NCBI RefSeq assembly: GCF_024385505.1
Contig: NZ_JANFLT010000001.1
Location: 682,001-746,000, forward strand
Reading direction: 5' to 3'
Origin: Arthrobacter zhaoxinii
GTDB lineage: Bacteria; Actinomycetota; Actinomycetes; Actinomycetales; Micrococcaceae
DNA length: 64,000 nucleotides
Position numbers and translations under genes: made by a program
Notes under the pieces: model-generated
Told to the model about the DNA's origin: nothing
Seen by the model: the letters and a program-made list of their open reading frames with translations, nothing else
The model's database searches: none
Part shown: in pieces, positions 8,504-17,741 of the stretch
Layout: each line of letters begins with the position of its first letter
How positions within the stretch are numbered: the first letter of the stretch is position 1

Positions 8504-9247
8504 TTATGCTTTCCCGCTGCGGCGCAGGGTGACCGGGTCGCCGATCCGTAGCATCCCTGTCCGCAGGACATGAGCCTGCAGACCGAATTCCGTGGAGTGG
8601 TGCGTGCCGAGAAGCGTCAGGGCCTTGGTCCCGGCCGGGATACCGGCCTGCGCCTGGTCGATCATCACGCAACGCGGCATCCCCTCCCCCAGGCGCAGAA
8701 GAACCCCGCCTCCGAGGACCAGTTCGGCACCGACCCAGTCATCCTCGCAGAACGCCGGCTGGGAACCGGTGTCGATGACGATGTTGGCGCGGAAGCGGCG
8801 GTCATCCACCGCTCCACCGACCATGCCCTCGAGGGCAGCCAGTGAGGATGTTGTCACCAGGTGCAGTGGCGTCTCGTCGTGGTGTCCGACAGCGCTTTCG
8901 GGCCGCAGTGTCAGTTCCCGGCCGAAAGCTGCGCTCAGCGCCCGGGAGGCGGCCGGATCATCCGCGCGGTAGCTGAGACCGTCGGGGCTCAGCAGCAGCG
9001 GTGCAGCGTCGGTGTCCATCCCGTTGTCCTCAACAACCGAGGACCACTGCATGAGGCCGGGCACAGGGCGGAAGCGGCGGGTCCGCTTGCCGCTGGCGAT
9101 GCCGCCGTCGTCGGTGTAGACGGCCCACCGGCGGTCATGCAGCAGCCCCCTGTCGGTCACAGCGGAGGTGCGCAGCGCCTGACCGGCGGTCGTCTTGACC
9201 GGATAGCGGTACAGCGCTCGAACATTACCTACCGGCGTTTCCTGCAT
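8504..9247 (-). CDS. MOSC domain-containing protein
   Basis: A 247-residue protein with an N-terminal MOSC beta-barrel (NVRALYRYPVKTTAGQAL, LLHDRRWAVY) followed by a MOSC domain with the conserved cysteine in MPRCVMIDQAQAG. MOSC proteins include the sulfur-carrying domain of molybdenum cofactor sulfurase and the mARC/YcbX enzymes, which reduce N-hydroxylated compounds. The cysteine is retained, so molybdenum-cofactor or sulfur chemistry is plausible. It lies downstream of hspR on the same strand but beyond a hairpin (9260-9295), so it is probably separately transcribed. Confidence 0.88.
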   Translation of the reverse strand: MQETPVGNVRALYRYPVKTTAGQALRTSAVTDRGLLHDRRWAVYTDDGGIASGKRTRRFRPVPGLMQWSSVVEDNGMDTDAAPLLLSPDGLSYRADDPAASRALSAAFGRELTLRPESAVGHHDETPLHLVTTSSLAALEGMVGGAVDDRRFRANIVIDTGSQPAFCEDDWVGAELVLGGGVLLRLGEGMPRCVMIDQAQAGIPAGTKALTLLGTHHSTEFGLQAHVLRTGMLRIGDPVTLRRSGKA

Positions 9248-9259
9248 TCCGGCATTGTG

Positions 9260-9295
9260 CCACAGGGGGAACTGCTATGCCCGGAACCCCTGTGG
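9260..9295 (-). terminator. Hairpin downstream of hspR, possible terminator
   Basis: Nine-base arms CCACAGGGG (9260-9268) and CCCCTGTGG (9287-9295) with an 18-base loop. There is no strong U run after it on the minus strand, so it may be a weak terminator or an mRNA 3' structure ending the heat-shock operon before the MOSC gene. Confidence 0.5.
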
Positions 9296-9304
9296 GCGGG
9301 TGCC

Positions 9305-9817
9305 CTAAAGGGACTGGATGTAGCCGTCGTCGGCGTAGTCCCGTTCTGCGGACTTGCCGGCGGGAAGCGCGCGCAGACGGCTCCGGCGTTCCATCAGTGA
9401 GACCAGGCCCAGCTGCTGCACTGCGGTGGCGGCCGCGGGCGGGCGCTGCCCGCGACTGAGGGTGACGACGTCGCCGGCCAGTCCTGCGGCGAAGACCCGG
9501 CTGCGGTCAGAGGAGCGCCGCTGCGCTTCGTCGAGTTGCGTGGAAAGCTCCGCTACCCGCTGGCGCAGGCCGGTGACCTGGTTCTGCAGCTCCATGATCC
9601 GCTTGATGCCCTCGAGGGAAACGCCCTCCTGGGAGAGCTTCTGGACCTCGCGCAGCAGTTCTATGTCGCGCTGGGAGTAACGGCGGGAGCGCCCCGGTGC
9701 CCGGCTGGGTCGGACAATCCCGAGCCGGTCGTACTGCCGGAGGGTCTGCGGATGCATTTCCGCGAGCTCAGCGGCAACGGAGATCACGAAAATAGGCGCA
9801 TTAACGTCTATGCCCAT
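9305..9817 (-). CDS. hspR: Heat-shock repressor HspR (MerR family)
   Basis: A 170-residue MerR-type regulator. The N-terminal winged HTH reads ISVAAELAEMHPQTLRQYDR, LGIVRPSRAPGRSRRYSQRD, and EGVSLEGIKRIMEL, which match HspR closely. A coiled-coil dimerisation helix (LQNQVTGLRQRVAELSTQLDEAQ) follows, then a variable Arg-rich tail. HspR represses dnaK and clpB operons by binding HAIR repeats and is thought to use DnaK as co-repressor. HAIR repeats are present upstream of dnaK and clpB in this window. It is the last gene of the dnaK-grpE-dnaJ-hspR operon, the usual actinobacterial order. Confidence 0.95.
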   Translation of the reverse strand: MGIDVNAPIFVISVAAELAEMHPQTLRQYDRLGIVRPSRAPGRSRRYSQRDIELLREVQKLSQEGVSLEGIKRIMELQNQVTGLRQRVAELSTQLDEAQRRSSDRSRVFAAGLAGDVVTLSRGQRPPAAATAVQQLGLVSLMERRSRLRALPAGKSAERDYADDGYIQSL

Positions 9818-9884
9818 TGTTCCTCCTTTACTGCTGTTGAAATGGTAACCCTGTCATAACCCTCCGGCCGGTGGAACCGGTCGG

Positions 9885-10883
9885 CTAGAGCCGTGCCTTG
9901 GCTGCCAACGCGATCCGGGGATCCTCGCCCTTGGTGGCGTCGGCAAACGCTTCCACGGCTTCCCGGGCATCCTTGCTCAGGTGCGAAGGTACGGCGACGT
10001 CGATGGTCACCAGCAGGTCTCCGTTGCCCTTGGAGGTGTGCACGCCCCGACCCTTGACCCGCAGGGTGCGGCCGGACGGCGTTCCCGCGGGGACCTTGAG
10101 CCGGACGGTGTCCGAGGTCAGCGTAGGCACCTCGATAGTGGCGCCCAGGGCGGCCTCCGGGAACGAGACCGGGACATGGATCCGGATGTTGTTACCCTCA
10201 CGGGCGAAGAAGTCGTGCGGCGTGACGTGGACGGTGACCATCAGGTCGCCCGCACCCGCGGCACCGGGCTGGCCCTTGCCGCGCACCCGGATCTTCTGCC
10301 CGTCCTTGACCCCGGCAGGCACACGGACCTCAACCACTTCGCCGTTGGGTTCGCGCAGGCCGATCACGGTTCCGTTAATGGAACCGGCAAAGGAAATGGT
10401 GGTGCTGGCGGTACGGTCCGCACCCTTGGTGGGCGGCGGGGCGCCGAAGCCGCCGCCGCCGAATCCCCCGCCGCCGCCGAAGAGGTCGGCGAATTCGGGC
10501 GGGATGTTGCTGCCGCCGGCGTTGAAGGTAGTCCGCCGGCTGCCCCCGCGGGCGGTCTGGCCGAACAGGTCCCCGAAGATATCCTCGAAGCCCGCTCCTC
10601 CGGCCCCGCCGCCGCCAGGCGCGCCGCCGGCTGTGAACCGTGCACCGCTTCCCATGGCGCGGATGGCGTCATACTGCTGGCGTTCCTCCGCATCGGAGAG
10701 GACCGAGTAGGCCTCGGAGAGGTCCTTGAACATCCGCTCGGAGTTGGCGTCGCCCTGGTTCTGGTCGGGATGGTACTTCCGCGCCAGTTTGCGGTACGCC
10801 TTCTTGATGTCCGCGTCGGACGCGTCCTTGGGAACACCCAGAATCTTGTAAAAGTCCTTATCGACCCAATCCTGACTAGCCAT
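9885..10883 (-). CDS. dnaJ: DnaJ-family co-chaperone lacking the zinc finger (CbpA-like)
   Basis: A 332-residue co-chaperone that stimulates DnaK ATPase. I use the ATG at 10883 (GGAAGGGA upstream); the open frame extends 16 codons further without support. The J domain ([21 protein letters not shown]..., HPD in KYHPDQNQ) is followed by a long Gly/Phe-rich linker (about 85-150). The cysteine-rich zinc-finger domain of classical DnaJ is absent, and the C-terminal substrate-binding domain follows directly ([21 protein letters not shown]). This is the CbpA/DnaJ class II architecture. It lies in the dnaK operon but after a terminator-like hairpin. Confidence 0.93.
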   Translation of the reverse strand: MASQDWVDKDFYKILGVPKDASDADIKKAYRKLARKYHPDQNQGDANSERMFKDLSEAYSVLSDAEERQQYDAIRAMGSGARFTAGGAPGGGGAGGAGFEDIFGDLFGQTARGGSRRTTFNAGGSNIPPEFADLFGGGGGFGGGGFGAPPPTKGADRTASTTISFAGSINGTVIGLREPNGEVVEVRVPAGVKDGQKIRVRGKGQPGAAGAGDLMVTVHVTPHDFFAREGNNIRIHVPVSFPEAALGATIEVPTLTSDTVRLKVPAGTPSGRTLRVKGRGVHTSKGNGDLLVTIDVAVPSHLSKDAREAVEAFADATKGEDPRIALAAKARL

Positions 10884-10975
10884 TGGTGTCCCTTCCTCAT
10901 GTGCCGATCCCGCTGCATTGCCGTGGAACACGGCTGCCGGGCCTTGCTTGCCCCTGCTGCGGGACCTGCCGATGG

Positions 10976-11008
10976 AAAAATGTCCGGGGCCGCTGTGCGG
11001 CCCCGGAC
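10976..11008 (-). terminator. Intra-operon terminator/attenuator between grpE and dnaJ
   Basis: Twelve-base perfect arms GTCCGGGGCCGC (10982-10993) and GCGGCCCCGGAC (10997-11008) enclose a 3-base loop. On the minus strand the stem is followed at once by ATTTTT (10981-10976). This is a textbook rho-independent terminator lying 10 bases after the grpE stop and about 90 bases before dnaJ. It should lower transcription of dnaJ and hspR relative to dnaK and grpE. Confidence 0.9.
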
Positions 11009-11017
11009 ACGGTATAG

Positions 11018-11662
11018 CTACTGTTCCGGAACCGAAACAATCACCTGCGCCGCACGCAGGACCCGCTCACCGGACTTGTAGCCGGCCCGCAGGATCTGCG
11101 TGACTGTATCGAACGTGACATCCGCACTCTGCTGCTGGATGAGTGCCTCGTGGATGTTCGGATCGAACTCCACACCGGTCTCATCGATGCGGCTGAGCCC
11201 GTACGTCTTCAGCGAGTTCTCCAGCTTGGCAGCGATCGCAGCGAAGGGTCCCTCCGCCAGGTCGCCGTGCTGGCGTGCCGCGTCGATGTCGTCCAGAACA
11301 GGCATCAGTGAGTTCAGTACACCGATGACTGCCATGTCCCGTGCGACGTCGCGGTCGCGTTCCACCCGCTTGCGGTAGTTCACGTACTCGGCCTGCAGGC
11401 GCAGCAGGTCGTTGCGCAGTTCAGCTGCCTCCGGTGAACCGGACGCGGCAGGCTGGGCCGGCACGTCGGCGTTGTTCAGGATCTGCTCCGCCTGGGAGAG
11501 TGCATCTCCGTCGGCCCCGGCGGCCGGGGCGGAAGCCGAAGCTTCCTCCCCTGCCGCGGCACCGTTGGCGGAATCCGCGGTCTCGCCCGAGCCGGGCGTG
11601 TCCTGGCCGTTTACGGGCTCTTCACCTTCGGGAGTGTTCCCGTGCTCGTTTTCCGCCGCCAC
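11018..11662 (-). CDS. grpE: GrpE nucleotide exchange factor
   Basis: A 214-residue co-chaperone that releases ADP from DnaK. It starts at GTG 11662, only two bases after the dnaK stop, with a purine-rich site inside the end of dnaK, so translation is probably coupled. The first 85 residues are acidic and low in complexity. The conserved part begins [24 protein letters not shown], a long dimerisation helix, and continues to [17 protein letters not shown] and the beta domain with [14 protein letters not shown] and [21 protein letters not shown], all typical of GrpE. A strong terminator follows. Confidence 0.95.
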   Translation of the reverse strand: MAAENEHGNTPEGEEPVNGQDTPGSGETADSANGAAAGEEASASAPAAGADGDALSQAEQILNNADVPAQPAASGSPEAAELRNDLLRLQAEYVNYRKRVERDRDVARDMAVIGVLNSLMPVLDDIDAARQHGDLAEGPFAAIAAKLENSLKTYGLSRIDETGVEFDPNIHEALIQQQSADVTFDTVTQILRAGYKSGERVLRAAQVIVSVPEQ

Positions 11663-11664
11663 GA

Positions 11665-13554
11665 TTACTTCTTTTCTTCGTCGTCGACAACTTCGGCGTC
11701 AACGATGTCTTCGTCACCGGCGGCGCTGCCTGCAGCAGCACCGTCAGCCGGAGCACCGTCAGCAGCACCGGGGGCGCCTTCGGCGCCGGCGGCGGAGGCG
11801 GAGGCGGAGGCGTAGATGGCTTCGCCCAGCTTGGTCTGGGAAGCCTGCAGCTTCTCAAACGCAGTCTTGACCTCGTCGTCGTTGTCCGTGCCCTCGAGCG
11901 CCTTCTTCAGCGCGTCGACGTCGGACTTGACCTCGGTCTTGACGTTGTCCGGCAGCTTGTCGTCATTGTCGGTGAGGAGCTTGTCCACCGAGTAGGCGAG
12001 CTGCTCGGCCGAGTTGCGGATGTCTGCTGCCTCGCGGCGCTTCTTGTCCTCGGCGGCGTGCTCTTCGGCTTCACGGACCATGCGGTCGATGTCTTCCTTG
12101 TTCAGGGAAGAACCGCCGGTGATGGTCATGGACTGCTCGGCGCCCGTGCCCTTGTCCTTAGCGGACACGTGCACAATGCCGTTGGCGTCGATGTCGAACG
12201 TGACCTCGATCTGCGGAACGCCGCGCGGAGCCGGTGCAATACCGGTCAGCTCGAACGTGCCCAGCGGCTTGTTGTCGCGGGTGAACTCGCGTTCGCCCTG
12301 GAAGACCTGGATGGCCACGGACGGCTGGTTGTCATCCGCGGTGGTGAAGGTCTCGCTGCGCTTGGTCGGGATGGCCGTGTTGCGCTCGATCAGCTTGGTC
12401 ATCACACCGCCCTTGGTTTCAATGCCGAGGGACAGCGGGGTTACGTCGATGAGCAGGACGTCCTTGCGCTCACCCTTCAGCACACCGGCCTGCAGGGCGG
12501 CGCCAACGGCTACAACCTCGTCCGGGTTCACGCCCTTGTTCGGCTCCTGGCCGCCGGCCAGTTCCTTGACGAGTTCGGAGACGGCAGGCATACGGGTGGA
12601 ACCGCCCACGAGGATGATGTGGTCGATGTCGGAAACCTTGATGCCGGCTTCGCTGATGACGTCCTGGAACGGCTTCTTGGTGCGGTCCAGCAGGTCCTTG
12701 GTCAGGTCCTGGAATTTGGCGCGCGACAGGTGCTCGTCCAGGTGGACCGGACCTTCGGGCGTGACCGAGAGGTACTGCAGGGAGATGTTGGTGGAGGTGG
12801 CCGAGGAGAGTTCCTTCTTGGCCTGCTCCGCTGCTTCCTTCAGGCGCTGCAGGGCGATCTTGTCCTTGGACAGATCCGCACCCTTGGCCTTGGCCTGGCT
12901 CAGCAGGTAATCAACAATCCGCTGGTCCCAGTCGTCGCCGCCGAGGCGGTTGTCACCGGCCGTGGAGCGGACCTGGATGGTGGAGAATTCGTCTTCGTCC
13001 TTGCCGACTTCCAGCAGGGAGACGTCGAAGGTGCCGCCGCCGAGGTCGAAGACGAGGATGAGCTCGTCTTCCTTGCCCTTGTCCAGGCCGTAGGCCAGGG
13101 CAGCTGCGGTGGGTTCGTTGACGATGCGCAGTACGTTCAGGCCGGCAATCTCGCCGGCTTCCTTCGTGGCCTGGCGCTCGGCATCGTTGAAGTAGGCGGG
13201 AACGGTGACCACGGCGTCCGTGACCTTCTCACCGAGGTAGGCCTCGGCGTCGTTCTTCAGCTTCATCAGGATGCGGGCGGAGATTTCCTGGGCGGTGTAC
13301 TTCTTGCCGTCCACGTCTACGTTCCAGTCGGTGCCCATGTGGCGCTTGACGGAAGCGATGGTGCGGTCAATGTTGTTGACTGCCTGGCGCTTGGCGATCT
13401 CGCCGACCAGGACTTCGCCGGACTTGGCGAAGGCTACGACGGACGGAGTGGTGCGGCCGCCTTCGGCGTTGGCGATAACCGTGGGCTCGCCGCCTTCCAG
13501 AACCGAAACAACCGAGTTGGTAGTACCGAGGTCAATACCTACTGCACGTGACAT
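11665..13554 (-). CDS. dnaK: Chaperone DnaK (Hsp70)
   Basis: A 629-residue Hsp70. The ATG at 13554 gives the conserved start [20 protein letters not shown]; an open frame runs 63 codons further upstream through the promoter and must be ignored. The ATPase domain shows the phosphate loops GIDLGTTNS and [16 protein letters not shown] and the adenosine motif [12 protein letters not shown]. The interdomain linker [16 protein letters not shown] precedes the substrate-binding domain, and the C-terminus ends in an Ala/Gly tail with acidic [14 protein letters not shown]. It folds and rescues proteins with DnaJ and GrpE and is co-repressor for HspR in related bacteria. It is first in the operon, behind two HAIR operators. 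Confidence 0.98.
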   Translation of the reverse strand: MSRAVGIDLGTTNSVVSVLEGGEPTVIANAEGGRTTPSVVAFAKSGEVLVGEIAKRQAVNNIDRTIASVKRHMGTDWNVDVDGKKYTAQEISARILMKLKNDAEAYLGEKVTDAVVTVPAYFNDAERQATKEAGEIAGLNVLRIVNEPTAAALAYGLDKGKEDELILVFDLGGGTFDVSLLEVGKDEDEFSTIQVRSTAGDNRLGGDDWDQRIVDYLLSQAKAKGADLSKDKIALQRLKEAAEQAKKELSSATSTNISLQYLSVTPEGPVHLDEHLSRAKFQDLTKDLLDRTKKPFQDVISEAGIKVSDIDHIILVGGSTRMPAVSELVKELAGGQEPNKGVNPDEVVAVGAALQAGVLKGERKDVLLIDVTPLSLGIETKGGVMTKLIERNTAIPTKRSETFTTADDNQPSVAIQVFQGEREFTRDNKPLGTFELTGIAPAPRGVPQIEVTFDIDANGIVHVSAKDKGTGAEQSMTITGGSSLNKEDIDRMVREAEEHAAEDKKRREAADIRNSAEQLAYSVDKLLTDNDDKLPDNVKTEVKSDVDALKKALEGTDNDDEVKTAFEKLQASQTKLGEAIYASASASAAGAEGAPGAADGAPADGAAAGSAAGDEDIVDAEVVDDEEKK

Positions 13555-13647
13555 ATTTGCTTCCTCTTTCCTTGGAAAACCCGCATCCCGTGGCTTCGCC
13601 GCCTTGCCTGACCCGTAGGCCGGCTCCGCGGACTGCCATGGAGAGCG

Positions 13648-13668
13648 ATTGAGCGTTCTACACTCAAC
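13648..13668 (-). promoter_or_regulatory. HAIR operator 1 at dnaK promoter
   Basis: ATTGAGC-N7-ACTCAAC matches the HspR inverted repeat CTTGAGT-N7-ACTCAAG with few changes. On the minus strand it begins inside the predicted -10 and extends downstream, so HspR bound here would block open-complex formation. Confidence 0.88.
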
Positions 13669-13694
13669 TTTACTCAGCAGTATTTCTTTGTCAA
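13667..13694 (-). promoter_or_regulatory. Predicted sigma-A-type promoter of the dnaK operon
   Basis: On the minus strand TTGACA (13694-13689) is separated by 16 bases from TAAAGT (13672-13667). The two boxes sit between HAIR 2, just upstream of the -35, and HAIR 1, which overlaps the -10. This arrangement suggests repression rather than a dedicated heat-shock sigma factor. It was found by eye; no transcription start is known here. Confidence 0.7.
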
Positions 13695-13698
13695 CAAA

Positions 13699-13719
13699 CT
13701 TGAGCCACCAACGCTCAAC
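13699..13719 (-). promoter_or_regulatory. HAIR operator 2 at dnaK promoter
   Basis: CTTGAGC-N7-GCTCAAC is a near-consensus HspR repeat centred about 41 bases from HAIR 1. It lies immediately upstream of the predicted -35 on the minus strand. Two spaced operators would allow cooperative or looped binding. Confidence 0.88.
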
Positions 13720-13793
13720 TTTGGCCCGGCCGCTGAGGAACACGGCCGCCGCCGTTTCCCGCTCTCCGGCCCGGCGGGCGGTAGGGTCCTGCC

Positions 13794-14597
13794 ATGGCTT
13801 CCGAAACCTATTCCCACGGCCATCACCGCAGCGTGGTGGATGCCCATGCCGCCCGCACCGCGCAGGACTGCGCTGCGTATCTACTGCCGGAGCTGACGTC
13901 CGGGATGAGCGTGCTCGACGTCGGCTGCGGACCGGGCAGCATCACCGCCGACTTTGCGGCGCTCGTGGCTCCGGGGCCGGTGGTGGGCCTGGATTCCTCG
14001 GAAGACGTCCTTGTCTCCGCCCGGTCCCGGGCGGCCGGACGGGGTCTGGCCAATGCCTCCTTTACCGCCGGCAATGTGTACGACCTCGACTTCCCGGACG
14101 AAACCTTCGACATTGTCCACGCCCATCAGGTGCTCCAGCACCTGATGGATCCGGTGGCCGCGCTGCGGGAAATGCGCCGGGTTGCCAGGCCGGGCGGGCT
14201 GGTGGCGGTGCGCGACGCCGATTTCTCCGGCATGATCTGGCATCCGCCCACGCCGGAGCTGGCTCAATGGATGGCGGTCTACCAGGAGATAGCCCGCGGG
14301 AATTCCGCCGAGCCCGATGCCGGCAGGCACCTGCTCGGATGGGCACTCGAGGCCGGCTTCACCGACATCGCCCCATCCTCGTCCAACTGGCTCTACGCAG
14401 CGCCGGAAGAGCGGCGCCGGCACGCGGACTCCTGGTCCGAACGCGTACTGCACTCCGCCTTCGCCGAACAGGCGCAGGAGCGCGGGCTGGCGGACCGGCA
14501 GCTGCTGGAACGGCTTGCCGCGGGCTGGAAGGAGTGGGCCGCAGCCCCGGACGGCTGGTTCCTGATTCCCTGCGGGGAGCTGCTTCTTCGGGCCTGA
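13794..14597 (+). CDS. Class I SAM-dependent methyltransferase (UbiE-like)
   Basis: A 267-residue enzyme. Motif I is [20 protein letters not shown], followed by [30 protein letters not shown] (post-I acidic/aromatic motif) and [18 protein letters not shown]. This is the Methyltransf_11/UbiE-COQ5 group, which methylates small molecules; the substrate cannot be read. It is divergent from the dnaK operon, separated by a 239-base region holding both HAIR sites. The P-loop kinase gene follows on the same strand 63 bases later, but no functional link is clear. Confidence 0.88.
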   Translation: MASETYSHGHHRSVVDAHAARTAQDCAAYLLPELTSGMSVLDVGCGPGSITADFAALVAPGPVVGLDSSEDVLVSARSRAAGRGLANASFTAGNVYDLDFPDETFDIVHAHQVLQHLMDPVAALREMRRVARPGGLVAVRDADFSGMIWHPPTPELAQWMAVYQEIARGNSAEPDAGRHLLGWALEAGFTDIAPSSSNWLYAAPEERRRHADSWSERVLHSAFAEQAQERGLADRQLLERLAAGWKEWAAAPDGWFLIPCGELLLRA

Positions 14598-14660
14598 CCC
14601 TTTCTGGCTAGGGTTAAGGAATGTTCCGATTCCTGACCGCGTGTACGGGCGGCATCCCCG

Positions 14661-15260
14661 ATGCCCGCTAAACCCGGCACGCCCCTGCTCATTGCGGTGG
14701 ACGGCTTCTCCGGCGCCGGCAAAACGACCCTGGCCACCGGGATTGCCGCTGCTCTGGCCCACGGCGGCTCCGTGCGGCTGTTCCATCTGGAGGACGTCTA
14801 TCCCGGCTGGGACGGACTGGAATCGGGAATGACCTACTACCGCGAGGAGATCCTGCGGCCGCTCGCCGAAGGACGCTCCGCCCGGTGGCAGGCCTGGGAC
14901 TGGAACGCCGGCCGCTGCGGCCGCTGGCACACCACGGAACCTGCCGACGTCGTGGTCTTCGAAGGCGTGGGTGCCGCGCACCGCGAGGCCCGCACCCTGC
15001 TGGACACCACGGTCTGGGTGGAAGGTGAGGAAAACGTCCGCCGCCGCTGCGCGCTGGACCGTGACGGGGGAACCTACGCACCGCACTGGGAACGCTGGGC
15101 CGCGCAGGAACGCCGCTGGGCTGCCGACGACGACGCCGCCTCCGCCGCGCATCTCACCGTCCGCCTGGTGGGACCGGGGACAGACGCCGCGGCCGCACTG
15201 AAGACCGTCCTGGCCCGGCTGCAGCCCGAACGGCCGCCGACGGATGTGCGGGCTGAGTAA
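14661..15260 (+). CDS. P-loop NTPase, uridine kinase-like
   Basis: A 199-residue ATP-binding protein. The N-terminus has Walker A in VDGFSGAGKTTLATGIAAAL (GFSGAGKT, 15-22), and HLEDVYPGWDGLESG follows at the position where uridine kinases have their substrate-binding motif. ADVVVFEGVGAAHRE resembles the Walker B region of the uridine kinase/phosphoribulokinase group. The protein is common in actinobacteria but its phosphoryl acceptor is not known. Its stop is 6 bases from the end of the convergent cardiolipin synthase gene. Confidence 0.82.
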   Translation: MPAKPGTPLLIAVDGFSGAGKTTLATGIAAALAHGGSVRLFHLEDVYPGWDGLESGMTYYREEILRPLAEGRSARWQAWDWNAGRCGRWHTTEPADVVVFEGVGAAHREARTLLDTTVWVEGEENVRRRCALDRDGGTYAPHWERWAAQERRWAADDDAASAAHLTVRLVGPGTDAAAALKTVLARLQPERPPTDVRAE

Positions 15261-15266
15261 GGGAAC

Positions 15267-16742
15267 CTACTGCAGGGTCGCGGTCAGCCGGGCCACGTTG
15301 TCGATGTACCGCTGCCACACCGGCCGGCCCACCCAGTTCTCCAGGATGAGTTCCCTGGACAGCGCCCGGTAGGTGTCTTCGATGCGGCGCATCTGCTCGA
15401 CAATGGTGCCGTCAAACATCATGACCGACACTTCCAGGTTCAGCGAGAAGGAACGCATGTCCATGTTGCTGGACCCGAGGACGGCCACCTCGTTGTCGAT
15501 GGTGAAGTGCTTCGCGTGCAGCACCAGCGGCTTGGGGTACTGGTAAATCCGGACCCCTGCCCGCAGCAGCGCCTCGTAGTATGAGCGCTGCGCGTGGTCC
15601 ACCAGGAACTGGTCGCCCTTCTCGGACACAAACAGCTCCACTTCCACCCCGCGCTGCGCCGCCGTCGTGACGGCATACAGGAGGGTGTCATCCGGAACGA
15701 AGTACGGGCTGGTGATGGAGATACGGTCACTGGCCGAGTAGATCAGGGAGGCGAAGAGGCGCAGGTTGTTTTCGGTGCTGAATCCGGGACCGCTGGGCAC
15801 CACCTGACAGGTAACGTTGCCCGGATCGAAGGACCAGTCGTACAGGTTCAGTTCGCGTTCCAGGTTTTCGTCCGTCTCGGCGTTCCAGTCGGTGGCGAAA
15901 ACAACGTTGAGTTCATCCACCACCGCTCCTTCCATCCGGGCCATCAGCTCCACCCATTTCCGGCCCGACCGGCGGTTCCGGCGTTTGTTGTAGCCCGGCT
16001 CCACCAGGTTCTGCGAACCGGTAAAGCCGACTGCCCCGTCCACCACCAGGATCTTGCGGTGGTTGCGCAGGTCCGGCCGGCGCCAGCGCCCGCGGAAGGG
16101 ATTGACCGGCAGCATCCGGCGCCACTGGATATCGCTGCCGCGCAGTTCGGCCAGCAGCTTCCGGTAGCCGGGGATGCGGATCGTGCCGATGTGGTCAAAC
16201 AGGAGCCGGACAGTGACGCCGCGTGCGGCTGCGTCACTCAGGGCACGGAAGAAGTCCCGGGTGACGGCGTCGTAGCCCATGATGTAGAACTCCACATGGA
16301 CGTACCGTTTGGCGCTCTTCACCGCCTCGGTCATCTCTGAAATGGACTCGGTGTAGTCCCGCTGCAGATCAACCTTGTTGCCGTCCATGGTGGGAAACGA
16401 GCCCAGCCGGCGGTTAAGCTGCGCGGCATTCAAGACCCACTCGGGGCCGTCGTAGTTGGTGCCCTCGGCTTCCAGCTCGTTGGTGTTCTCGCGGACCAGG
16501 CGGCTGATTTCGGCCTGCCGCTTCACCCGGTGCTCGGAAAGCCGGCTGTTACCGAAGAACGAAAAGAGGATGATGCCCGGGATCGGCAGGAAGAAAATGC
16601 ACAACAGCCAGGCCATGGCCGTCGTGGGACGGCGGTTGCCGGGGACCACGCCCAGGGCGATGATCCGGATCGCGTAATCCACCGTGGTCAGCACCACGGC
16701 CGTCCACCCGGAAAGATCAAAACCGGTCAGAGACCACCACAC
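15267..16742 (-). CDS. cls: Cardiolipin synthase (phospholipase D family)
   Basis: A 491-residue membrane enzyme joining two phosphatidylglycerols into cardiolipin. It starts at GTG 16742 after AGGAGCAAGG. Two N-terminal membrane helices (about 10-30 and 40-62) are followed by two phospholipase D HKD motifs: HRKILVVDGAVGFTGSQNLV and HAKHFTIDNEVAVLGSSNMD. The spacing and the ending (RELILENWVGRPVWQRYIDN) fit bacterial Cls. Actinobacteria often make cardiolipin by a CDP-alcohol route, so a second route or another PLD-type transfer is possible. Confidence 0.92.
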   Translation of the reverse strand: MWWSLTGFDLSGWTAVVLTTVDYAIRIIALGVVPGNRRPTTAMAWLLCIFFLPIPGIILFSFFGNSRLSEHRVKRQAEISRLVRENTNELEAEGTNYDGPEWVLNAAQLNRRLGSFPTMDGNKVDLQRDYTESISEMTEAVKSAKRYVHVEFYIMGYDAVTRDFFRALSDAAARGVTVRLLFDHIGTIRIPGYRKLLAELRGSDIQWRRMLPVNPFRGRWRRPDLRNHRKILVVDGAVGFTGSQNLVEPGYNKRRNRRSGRKWVELMARMEGAVVDELNVVFATDWNAETDENLERELNLYDWSFDPGNVTCQVVPSGPGFSTENNLRLFASLIYSASDRISITSPYFVPDDTLLYAVTTAAQRGVEVELFVSEKGDQFLVDHAQRSYYEALLRAGVRIYQYPKPLVLHAKHFTIDNEVAVLGSSNMDMRSFSLNLEVSVMMFDGTIVEQMRRIEDTYRALSRELILENWVGRPVWQRYIDNVARLTATLQ

Positions 16743-16825
16743 ACCCTTGCTCCTCCCGATGCCGCCTTCAAGACAGCCTATCGGTCCTGCGGCAGGTGCC
16801 GTGCCTGCGCGGCTACGCTGGGCCC

Positions 16826-17713
16826 ATGACTGTTCTGGTTTTCCTGGATTCCGCCTTTCCCGACGGGCGTCCGGCCGATGCCGGCGTGCCTCAGCTGATG
16901 ATCAATGACCTGGGGGTGACGCGCGGAGACGGCATCTTCGAATCGCTGCTGGCGGTGGACTCGGTGCCCCGGAAGCCTGACGCCCATCTGGACCGGCTGG
17001 CGTCCTCCGCGCAGCTGCTGGAACTGGACATTCCCCCGCGGGAGGCCTGGGAACGTGCCATCGCCACTGCGCTGGCACTGCATGCAGAAGCTGAGGCCGA
17101 CGACGCCGGCCACGCCGGCCGGGCAGCGGTGAAACTTGTGGTGACCCGCGGCGTCGAGGGTGCCGCCGCACCCACCGCGTGGGTGCAGGTGACCGTTGCC
17201 CCCGATGCCGCGGCGCAGCGCGAGGCGGGCATCAAGGTCCTGCTCCTGGACCGCGGTTACGACAGCCTGTCCGCTGTCCGCGCGCCGTGGCTGCTGCTCG
17301 GCGCCAAGACGCTGTCCTACGCCGTGAACATGGCGGCCCTTCGCTACGCACGGCAGCACGGTGCCGACGACGCCATCTTCACCTCCTCCGACGGCAAGGT
17401 GCTCGAGGGACCCACGTCCACGGTGGTGCTCGCCCGCGAGCGAAACGGCGTCCGCACCCTGCTGACCCCCGAACGCAGGAGCGGCATCCTGGCCGGAACC
17501 ACGCAGGATGCCCTGTTCAAGGCCGCCGAGGCAGCCGGCTGGGACCTGGGGTACGGGCCGCTGGTGCCCGAGGACCTGTTCGCCGCCGACGGCGTCTGGC
17601 TGGTCTCCAGCATCCGGCTGCTGGTGCCGGTGCGCTCCATCGACGGCCGGGAGCTGCCGTTCTCCGCGGATCTGAACAGCGAACTGGCCCGGCTGGCGGA
17701 CGCGGCCCTCTAG
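16826..17713 (+). CDS. pabC: Aminodeoxychorismate lyase / class IV aminotransferase
   Basis: A 295-residue PLP enzyme. I use the ATG at 16826; the open frame begins 10 codons earlier without support. The fold-type IV pattern is clear: MINDLGVTRGDGIFESLLAV, then RLASSAQLL, a catalytic lysine in LLGAKTLSYAVNMAALRYA, and TSSDGKVLEGPTSTVVL. PabC releases pyruvate from aminodeoxychorismate to give p-aminobenzoate for folate. Branched-chain or D-amino acid aminotransferases share the fold, and no pabA/pabB lies next to it, so the substrate is not certain. Confidence 0.85.
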   Translation: MTVLVFLDSAFPDGRPADAGVPQLMINDLGVTRGDGIFESLLAVDSVPRKPDAHLDRLASSAQLLELDIPPREAWERAIATALALHAEAEADDAGHAGRAAVKLVVTRGVEGAAAPTAWVQVTVAPDAAAQREAGIKVLLLDRGYDSLSAVRAPWLLLGAKTLSYAVNMAALRYARQHGADDAIFTSSDGKVLEGPTSTVVLARERNGVRTLLTPERRSGILAGTTQDALFKAAEAAGWDLGYGPLVPEDLFAADGVWLVSSIRLLVPVRSIDGRELPFSADLNSELARLADAAL

Positions 17714-17741
17714 CCGGCAGGAGACTTGTCCCGGGAAGGCC

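Noticed and set aside
11341-13551. Long plus-strand open frame opposite grpE and dnaK
   Set aside because: Same reason: the minus-strand frames match GrpE and DnaK motif by motif.
13555-13743. Upstream extension of dnaK by 63 codons
   Set aside because: It runs through the promoter and HAIR sites; the conserved DnaK start is at 13554.
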